A DNA stretch of 64,000 nucleotides, from the NCBI GenBank assembly GCA_029532625.1, contig JARFXM010000004.1, positions 2,480,001-2,544,000 of the forward strand, written 5' to 3'. Both the position numbers and the translations under genes were made by a program. Below, in pieces: positions 56,600 to 64,000 of the stretch (position 1 is the stretch's first letter; every line of letters starts with the position of its first letter). The stretch comes from Lomentospora prolificans (taxonomy: Eukaryota > Ascomycota > Sordariomycetes > Microascales > Microascaceae). A model generated the notes under the pieces. The model was not told the origin of the DNA, searched no databases, and saw nothing but the letters and a program-made list of their open reading frames with translations.

Positions 56600-59075
56600 G
56601 ATGGGCGATTGCCTCTCTTCTGGGATGCGGAGGTGGCTGCCGCAAGGTACTCGTCAAGTGTTCCGGCCGGGCGCGAGCAAAACAATCGCGGAGTTTCCGG
56701 CATGCAGGGAAGCGGTGGCGGATAGAGGTGGGAAGAGATCAGGTGTCGCAACGAAAAATCGCCCGGGGGCTTGCGCAAGATTAGTCGGTTGGACGGTTCA
56801 GGCGGGGACTTTGTCGCTCAAGGAGAAAAGAGGTGGCAGATGGTGGGTGCCCGCAGCTGAGAAAGGCCAGCAGCACAGCAGGGCCCGTTTGGCGGTGGAC
56901 GGACAGGGCCCCAAATTGATCAAAGGCTCGGGGGGGGCCAACCCACTTGGGCGATAACTTTGAAATGTCGCCAGCGGGAATCCCGGACGCAGAGTGTTAG
57001 TCCTAGAATCACAACTTGACGTAAAAACGTGGAGTCACCACGAAAGTAGAAGAGGAAGGCGAGGAGAGGCGGAAGCGAACGGAAACAGAGTACAGTACAT
57101 AATACAAGGAGTCCTCGGGAGGGTAAAGGGGAAGAATTATTATGGGTGCCTGAGAGATGACGCGACAGGGGAAACAAATGCGCGTAGGATTGAGTTGATT
57201 CGTAGCCCGCGGATGTACCATGCAGTGCCAAAAAAGGACGCGTGGTACTTCCTACTATTAGTGTAAATTAGTGGAGGGGCAGGAAGGGGAAATAGCACGA
57301 GCACTCAAGGTTGACACTCCTTGGTACACTGGGGCTTTCAGGGCTCGGCCAGCGGGCGTGTTTCATGGATGGATCAATATGCTGGCTGGCCATTGACCCA
57401 ACCAGACAGGACCATCAGCCGAGACCGTTTGTAAGCCAGGTCCGGTCAGTCCAGACTGGTCCACCTTGACTTCTATTGAGGAACCCTGACTGCATGAAAT
57501 ACCAACTTTCTCGAAGCAATGCTATGCTGCACCAAATCTCTTCGGCAAAATTTAGAGCCATGAGTAGAGATGGTTGACCATATGAGCCATTTTGATTACC
57601 CAAATCTAGAGTTTTCTGTCCCCGTCCTCGTCCTGGTCACCCCCTTGATGACAAGAGCCAGCTGGCCACGCGGGGCACGGCGCAGACAACCAGCATTGAT
57701 ATTATGGGCCGATATCACCAATGCATACAATACGGCCATCGGTATTCCTCCCTCCTAGTAGCTAGACGCCAACATCCATGGACAGCATTCGCTCCTGCCA
57801 TCGAAGAATTCCCGAGCTTTCAGGCACTCATTCTCTTTGGCAATCTTCGTTACTTTTCTAGCATTGCCCTGGAACTCCACTACTGCATCGTGCTTTTTCT
57901 TCGCGCCCTCACCCCCGTCAACCGCATATTTTTATATTCCTAGCATCCCAAAGGAATCGAAGTTGTCTCACAAATGTGTTGGCCTTGACTTAAATGAGCG
58001 ACAACGAGCAGAACAGTCCGACCGACAGGCTCACCCATTCGTAGTATTGGTGTTAGGACGAAAAGTGCATTGCGCTCTGGAGTACTTCGTATGTCGGAGT
58101 GAAAGGGGAGCGCCTACCAGTGGGGCTCTCGGCATGATCTATTTCATATTCTGTTGGGCCATGCGACGGCACGTAGCAATTGCGCCCCTTTAGACTAAGA
58201 TTGACAAGCCTGGAGATGGCAGGCCCACTCTGCGGCTCATGGGCATATCCCTCTACGGATCAATTCAATAGCCAGCCAGCGACCATTCTCGGGTGTTGTA
58301 GAGGTGCAGTGATCCGTTCCGGCGGAATCAAAGCCAGCAGTATTTGCTCATTGGGACGAACTGCTGCAACCACTCTACGCGATGCAGACACGCTTGGCAG
58401 CGTGGCATATATTTCAAAAAAATGATCGCCAAAATAGCCGGCAAAGCACGATATTTTCTCGGGGCCATAGTTATCCGGGGTGTGAACTTGTGCAGTCTGT
58501 ATAAGTAAAAACAACCGAAGTAAAAAAAAAAAAAAAAAAAAAAAGAAAACTAATGTATGCCTGGTATACCGAAACGCTGTGTAAATGCAAGACTACCATT
58601 ACCTTCGCCTCCGCCTTAAACTCCATCTTGAAAACCAAGGGCTCGTTTGGATGCGACGGCGAGAGAGGCGACAAGAAAAAGACATGACCAGCTAGTGCGG
58701 ACAAGTCTCCTATATGCTAGGCCGCATGAAGTTCATCCTACCAATTTCGCAACAATCAAATGTCAGGCAATACAGATAGCTAAGTCTCGGGTGCCAGAGC
58801 CTGAGAAATTACGGGGAACCAACACCATTGTCCTCGCAATCGCCGCCCAGAGAGAGCAAGCCATTTAACACCGCGTAAAAACCATCGCATCCTCATATCG
58901 TAACAGCAGTCGGAATATTGCGGAGTAAGGCCAACCTACTCGAAAGAGACCGTTCAATCATGCGTGATATTCGTGTCGTAGTTTCCGCGGAGATATTGCC
59001 GCGCAAAGTAATGGCGTATGCCCTTATCGCCAAGTTGGAGAAGCCTGCGCAAGAAGAGGCAAACTGCGCGTCACT
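56600..59075. other. Intergenic region, about 2.5 kb
   Basis: This spans the kinesin promoter and the 3' flank of rad6. ORFs are short and overlap randomly. A poly-A run of 23 bases lies at 58522-58544, followed by GAAAAC; this may be a microsatellite or the relic of a retro-inserted sequence. No associated target-site duplication could be identified by eye. Confidence 0.5.
58522..58544. repeat. Poly(A) tract of 23 bases
   Basis: It is the longest homopolymer in the window, lying about 530 bases beyond the rad6 stop (T-run on the rad6-sense strand). Confidence 0.85.
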
Positions 59076-59745
59076 TTACTCTTCCCACGATTTCTCTACC
59101 GTCTCGCGGACGCGCTTTTCATACTCTTTTTGGTTTTCCCTGTACAGGTTCGATGCTTCGACGTTCGCAGGAGATCCAGTATTAGGGTCGTTAAGCAAAC
59201 TAGGGATAGCATTAGCTCGAGCTTGATCTCACATGAACACAAGCTGGGGGATAGGTCGGTCTGAAACGCACCTCTGGATACTCGTAAGAACAGCGGCGAC
59301 ATCGTATGTGGGACTCCACCTGTTTTGTAATATATCAAGGCAGAGCTCTCCAGTGGCATATACGTTGGGGTGGAACATCTGGCTGATGAATTTGACGGCG
59401 GGTGGCTTGTTGGGGTATTGCTCCTCAAACTGCATTACTAGTCTGAACGTTCCATCCTCAAAGGGTGTGTCGGCAGGTCCGATGATGACGGCGTTCCTAG
59501 ATGGATATCAGTATAACATCTTTCACGACAGGGAAAGCGAATAGAAGGAGCCTACCAAGTCATGACATTATCGGGTACTGGAGAAGCCGAGACACCAGTG
59601 GGCGGATCAGTTTGCATGCGCTACAAGAAGAATGCATTGTTAGGCATCTGGATGTGTTGGGGGAAGGTGAGAGCCTGGTCAGTCAAAGAGGTCGTCTACG
59701 CACCTTGAAGTCACGCATCAGGCGACGTCGGGCTGCTGTAGACAT
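59076..59745 (-). CDS. ubc2: Ubiquitin-conjugating enzyme E2, Rad6/Ubc2
   Basis: Four exons (59704..59745, 59556..59620, 59272..59496, 59076..59199) give 151 residues, the standard length of filamentous-fungal Rad6; introns are 83, 59 and 72 nt. The start MSTAARRRLMRDFKRMQ, the segment PPTGVSASPV and the core WNAVIIGPADTPFEDGTF are Rad6 hallmarks. HPNVYATGELCLDILQNRW carries the catalytic Cys (position 88) and the HPN motif. It lacks the long acidic tail of yeast Rad6, as usual for filamentous fungi (Neurospora mus-8). It monoubiquitinates histone H2B with Bre1 and PCNA with Rad18, and works with N-end-rule ligases. Confidence 0.97.
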
Positions 59746-61280
59746 CTCGACAAGAGAAATTTGAAACGAGATAAGAATGCGAATCGAGGTCGGAGGGGAT
59801 CGCTGATGCCGAGGGGTCCGTTACGGCTGTCAAAGGAGGCTTGACGGGAGGGGAATTGATGAGAGTTTGGCTTTGGGAGGGGAATGGAAAATGTGAAGGG
59901 AGGAGGCAATGTGAGGAGACTCGCGGTGCAGGCGGCGGAGATGACTACGGGGCGTTTCTAGGAAGCACAGCATACGCGAGTCCAGGGGCGATATTGTGGA
60001 AGCCTCCGTGTAATTGGACGGCAAGTTTGATTTAGTAAGCGCCTCTCTGAGAAATGCAGTCGGGTTGGCACACCGGCCGCACCCGCCAGGCTCTGACTAA
60101 GGGAGGAGGCCCCCGATAGAGGCACGTGATGCCTCGATATATACTGACACCGTGAACTTCTTCGTCAGGGTAATATTCCATTTCATAAAGCCAGCGGTCA
60201 GCGATGACAATTGACAATATCCAGTCGCTACGCGCCTGGAAGAAAGAACGTAGGGCCTCGAATATACTCAACCTGTGTTTAGAGACAGGGACAAAAAGGC
60301 CGGGTCTCAAATGCATAGCACGACCTGCACCCACGTCGTGGTTGCCCCATATTCTTCTATGCCCTATGAACCAGTTTACGCACTATTCATTTACCAGTCA
60401 CGCCTCCCGTTAGTCTGCACGAGCCACCACAATGCGTGGTCGGCCTTCCCCGATATCGATAAACGTCATCTGCGTCCCAAAGTTGGGGTTTTAACACACC
60501 GGCAAGCCATGATTGCCAGCCTGATAGGTGGTCAGAGATACACAGGCGGTATCGTTCCTAGCAAATATCTTGATCCTGACATCCAAGTCAGGGAGTCCTC
60601 GGCTTCATCAAGACAAAGCGCGAAGCACCTTGTCGAGCTGAAAAAATAAACACCCACTAGCCAGCGGTGTTGTTGCTATCCTCACCGGTGTGCCTGCTAC
60701 TATTAGTATTGAAGGAAAATCAAACTTTCCTTTTTCTTTTTCGCCCCTTCCCAAAAAAGTACTCTTCCGAAAGGGAAAAAGAGAAGAGAGTGTGAGAGTG
60801 AGAGATCGAGCGGATGTAAAATTTATCGAGATCCAAAAGCCCCCTTGTATTGCGTTTCAGAGGCGAAAAAATTCCGTCACTTCTTCCAGCTTCTAGAGGC
60901 AGGCTTATATGTAGATGCGTATGATGAAGCACTGTTGGTTTTCTGGGGAAGCCGCCTGCCTGTTCACGGAACAAGCCTAGGCTCTCGGTTCGGGCAGTCT
61001 TCGCTGTAAACCCCGGACTCTAGCACTAAACGCCGACCCCTCGTGGCATTTGATCTTGGGCCATTCTTAGCCGAAGATGGCCGAGACCATTACGGGACGG
61101 GACCACCTGGTACTCTCGCCTCCACATGTTCGGATCTCCACATGTCAATGTCCAGCTCACTCTCTCTTTGATTCCGTCGATCTTGATTCGAGTCACTTCC
61201 TTTATTTTTCTCGCTTTTGGGAGTCTTCAAATCCGTGATTCCATTATTCGCTTAGCATTCGCATAAACAAGTCTTCAAAG
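59746..61280. other. Divergent intergenic region, about 1.5 kb
   Basis: This is the upstream region for both rad6 and the thiolase gene. Small ORFs (up to 124 codons, 60275-60649 plus) look non-coding. A C/T-rich leader with ATTCGC-like steps precedes 61281. Confidence 0.5.
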
Positions 61281-62717
61281 ATGGTGGCGCTTCCCCTTAG
61301 GCAGTCCGCCTCTGTTCCTCGACGCATTGTCCAGCTCAATGGCCGCCGAGGCATCTCTAGCCGAGCTCCCCTCCGTCAAGAGGTCCGCGATGCGTACATT
61401 TTGAGCGCCGCCCGAACACCCACGACTAAGGTACATACAGCCTTTTTTCCGACATGGCGAACTGTTCCACTCCGGAATACTAATTGTAGAATTCATTGGA
61501 TAGTTTAACGGGTCCTTCCTATCCGTTTCCGCGCCTCAGCTCGGCGCTGTCGCGATCAAGTCAGCAATTGAGAAATCCAAGGTTCCCGTGTCCAAGATCT
61601 CCGATGTTTACATGGGCAATGTCCTCCAGGGCTCCGTTGGCCAAGCCCCCGCTCGCCAGGCCGCTCTATTCGCCGGCCTCCCCTCGGAAGTCGAGGCTAT
61701 CACGGTAAACAAGGTCTGCGCCTCCGGTCTCAAGGCCGTCGTCTTCGCAGCGCAGAACATCCAGCTCGGATTAGCGGAAGCGCAGGTCGCCGGCGGAATG
61801 GAGAATATGTCCAGGGTTCCCTATTATCTACCCCGAGCTAGCGGCCTGCCTGCCTTCGGCAACATCAAGCTTGAGGACGGCCTAATCAAGGATGGCCTGA
61901 CCGATGTCTACGACCAGATCCATATGGGAAACTGTGCCGAGAACACTGCAAAGAAGTACGGCATCACCAGAGAGGTGCAGGACAATTACGCGATTGAGTC
62001 TTACAAGCGTGCCCAGGCGGCATGGGCCCGTGGTGCTTTCAAGGAGGAAATTGCGCCAGTTACGGTGAAGGGAAAGAAAGGGGAGGTTATCGTCGATACC
62101 GATGAGGGGTACCTCGATGTCAAATTTGAGAGGGTGCCTAGCTTGAAGCCTGCCTTCGTCAGGGACGGTAGTGGCACAGTTACTGCTGCGAACGCATCTA
62201 CTTTGAATGATGGAGCTAGCGCTCTGGTCCTTGGCAGCAAGGCCCTTGCCCAAGAGTATGGTGCCGAGTCCAGGGTTCTAGCCAAGATCTGTGGCCATGC
62301 CGATGCGGCCGTCGACCCCATCGATTTCCCAGTTGCCCCAGCCAAGGCCGTGCCCATTGCTCTCGAGAGGGCCGGCATTACAAAGGACCAGGTGTCCATT
62401 TGGGAGTTCAACGAGGCGTTCGCCGCCGTCATTAACGCCAACGCAAAGGTAAGTCACCAAACCATAAGCGCTACGAATATGGGTCAGTTTCGGTTATGCT
62501 AATTGATTCAATCTAGATTCTGGGTCTCGAAAACGCGAACGTTAACCCCCTGGGAGGCGCCATCTCCTTGGGCCACGCCCTTGGTAGCTCTGGCTCTCGC
62601 ATCCTCACTACCCTACTACATCAACTCAAGCCCGGTCAGTATGGTGTGGCGGCGATTTGCAACGGAGGAGGAGCTGCTACCGCAGTTGTCGTGCAGAGGA
62701 TTGAGTCAGTTGAATAA
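61281..62717 (+). CDS. erg10: Acetyl-CoA acetyltransferase (acetoacetyl-CoA thiolase), probably mitochondrial
   Basis: Exons 61281..61430, 61504..62448 and 62517..62717 give 431 residues; introns are 73 nt and 68 nt. The first 35 residues (MVALPLRQSASVPRRIVQLN onward) are basic and Ser-rich, a mitochondrial presequence, before the thiolase start VRDAYILSAARTPTTK joined to FNGSF. The acyl-accepting Cys is in VNKVCASGLKAV, with GGMENMSRVPYYLP and MGNCAEN following. The catalytic NEAFAA, the His segment SLGHALGSSGSR and the proton-shuttling Cys in AICNGGGAA are all present. HAL replaces the more frequent HPI/HPL next to the catalytic His. It condenses two acetyl-CoA or cleaves acetoacetyl-CoA in ketone-body and isoleucine metabolism; the cytosolic Erg10 role is less likely given the presequence. 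Confidence 0.93.
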
Positions 62718-63331
62718 ACACTGGGATGTATAGATTGGATACAGAGAAGTGGGTCAAGCCGAATGCCCTTGATTAGCATTCTACGGGCTCTGCGGAGGCG
62801 ATGCCATGTACGACCGTCTATGGGTGGGAGACTGTTGTGATGAGTCTGCAATCTTGTAAACCAGCTTGTACAGGGCCGAGTTGTGTTGGATCCGCCGCGC
62901 CAGGCAGAGAGAGATGACGGTGTGGATCAAGCCATCGCCGCAGAGGCTGTATCTATGGATGCCATTGCTTAGCTGATACTACATGATATCAATCAGAGGA
63001 CAATACAAAATACTAAATTCATCCCTTTCTCTCTATACTTTTGCTGAGTCTCGTTGCTGATCTATGCGCTATACAATTGAAAGCCTACACCGGCTCTTGT
63101 TTAGTTCAACGAGTGGAAGTGGTTGGCGCAGCTCAAACACTGGAGCTCTGCACGCTCTCTCACAATGTACCCCAAAAATTCACACTGTCCTCACAACCTC
63201 ACATTCTCCATCATCACTCCGTTCCACCATCTCATTCCCGCCTCAAGCCAGCTCTCCATATTCTGGTTACCCTTATTTTTCTTTTTGCATTAGTTAATCA
63301 CGGTCATTAGCTTAAAGAGAGCATATAATAG
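62718..63331. other. Intergenic spacer
   Basis: About 610 bases between two same-strand genes. No gene was recognised; the right half is C/T-rich. Confidence 0.5.
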
Positions 63332-64000
63332 ATGAGTCTAGTTAACGAGTTTCTCTCCCAGCTCCGCGGCTTCGTCCGCGCCCAAGACGGGAAAAGCCTA
63401 CGCGACTGGCTCCAAGTCTCTGACCGCCCGCCTCCGCAGTACCTCAGGCTAGCCGACGAGCTCAAGGCGCAGTATGGGGGTATTAGGAGTGCCGCTCTGG
63501 AGGCCGCTGTTGAGAGGGGGCTGCCCGAGGAGGATGACGTCGCCGAGGGGCAGGGCTCACCGTGGCCGGGCTTCATCACCTTTGTCAAGGACTACTTTGG
63601 GTTCTGGCGGGATGTCAATTTTCAAGATCTGCTCAAGGCGCACTCGCTACTGTGCGGGCTGGTAAAGTACGTTGGTCGAGTCTAAAACCCCCCCTACGAC
63701 GCTCGCCCGTGTATCCCAACGGGTGCGCTACCGCTGGCTAGAGAGCGAACATTGCGCCCTCGCCCTCGTTCCCCCGTGCTAACCGTGCCGCCATAGCTCC
63801 TGCAGCACCGCCTTTGCCAACCCTACCTACGGTGGAATGCTGCTCGAAACGAGCATGTCCCTGAGTGAGGCGCTAGCCCAGCTCACCATGATGCTGAATA
63901 AGAGGCCGGACCTTACGAGCAGGCTACGAGGCGGCGACGAGGAGAGCAGAAAGTCCGTCGCAGAGATGTCGGCCGAGATCATCCAGAAAATCTTCACAAT
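63332..64000 (+). CDS. PCI-type protein of the CSN12/PCID2 (Thp1) family, N-terminal part
   Basis: Exon 1 (63332..63666) and exon 2 (63797 to beyond the window) join across a 130-nt intron with donor GTACGT, a GCTAAC branch and acceptor CATAG; phase is kept. About 180 residues are visible: MSLVNEFLSQLRGFVRAQDG, then helical segments with LQVSDRPPPQYLRLADELK, WPGFITFVKDYFGFWRDV, DLLKAHSLLCGLVKN and NPTYGGMLLETSMSLSEAL. The layout (short N-terminal helices, a W/F-rich repeat helix, then L-x-x-Y/H-x-L-L) fits the N-terminal half of CSN12/PCID2-type proteins, which carry a PCI domain near the C-terminus and act in the COP9 signalosome or the TREX-2/mRNA export machinery. The PCI domain itself lies outside the window, so the choice between CSN12 and Thp1/PCID2 is open. 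Confidence 0.5.

Overview
The window is nuclear DNA of a filamentous ascomycete, most likely a Sordariomycete. The genes are broken by short introns of about 50-150 nt with GTRNGT donors, CTAAC/CTGAC branch sites and YAG acceptors. The proteins are typical of this group: an Nkin-like kinesin-1, an arg-2-type carbamoyl-phosphate synthase with its arginine attenuator peptide, and a fungal diflavin reductase. No rRNA, tRNA, CRISPR array, intact transposon or biosynthetic cluster could be recognised. Exon limits below come from reading splice signals together with reading-frame phase, because no single ORF spans most genes.

Layout. 0-10 kb: the 3' end of an Nse1-like SMC5/6 subunit, a tail-anchored protein of unknown function, a Bre2/Ash2-type COMPASS subunit, a mitochondrial carrier of the Mme1 type, mitochondrial inner membrane protease subunit 2, and eIF2 alpha. 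10-18 kb: a large F-box/WD-like/UIM protein resembling yeast Ufo1, and a Ser/Thr/Gly-rich surface protein. 18-25 kb: about 7 kb with no recognisable gene. 25-31 kb: a membrane-anchored aspartic-protease-like protein lacking the first catalytic aspartate, and a Tah18-type diflavin reductase with a one-base frameshift in a C9 tract. 31-35 kb: a decayed SRPK-type kinase pseudogene and more gene-poor DNA. 35-45 kb: an Sbp1-like RNA-binding protein, a Gcs1-type ArfGAP, the arginine-specific carbamoyl-phosphate synthase small subunit with a three-exon attenuator uORF, and ETF beta. 45-64 kb: an Acinus-like SAP/RRM protein, an unknown protein, a multispanning membrane protein, kinesin-1, Rad6/Ubc2, mitochondrial acetyl-CoA acetyltransferase, and the 5' part of a PCI-type (CSN12/PCID2-like) gene.

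Most genes are unrelated housekeeping genes, not a pathway cluster. Rad6 and the Bre2-type protein belong to connected chromatin pathways (H2B ubiquitination and H3K4 methylation), but they lie 55 kb apart and this is probably chance. The most informative points are the arginine attenuator peptide built from three exons including a 13-nt micro-exon, the frameshifted diflavin reductase, the pseudo-protease receptor-like protein and the SRPK pseudogene. I found no clear sign of a wholly new biological system.
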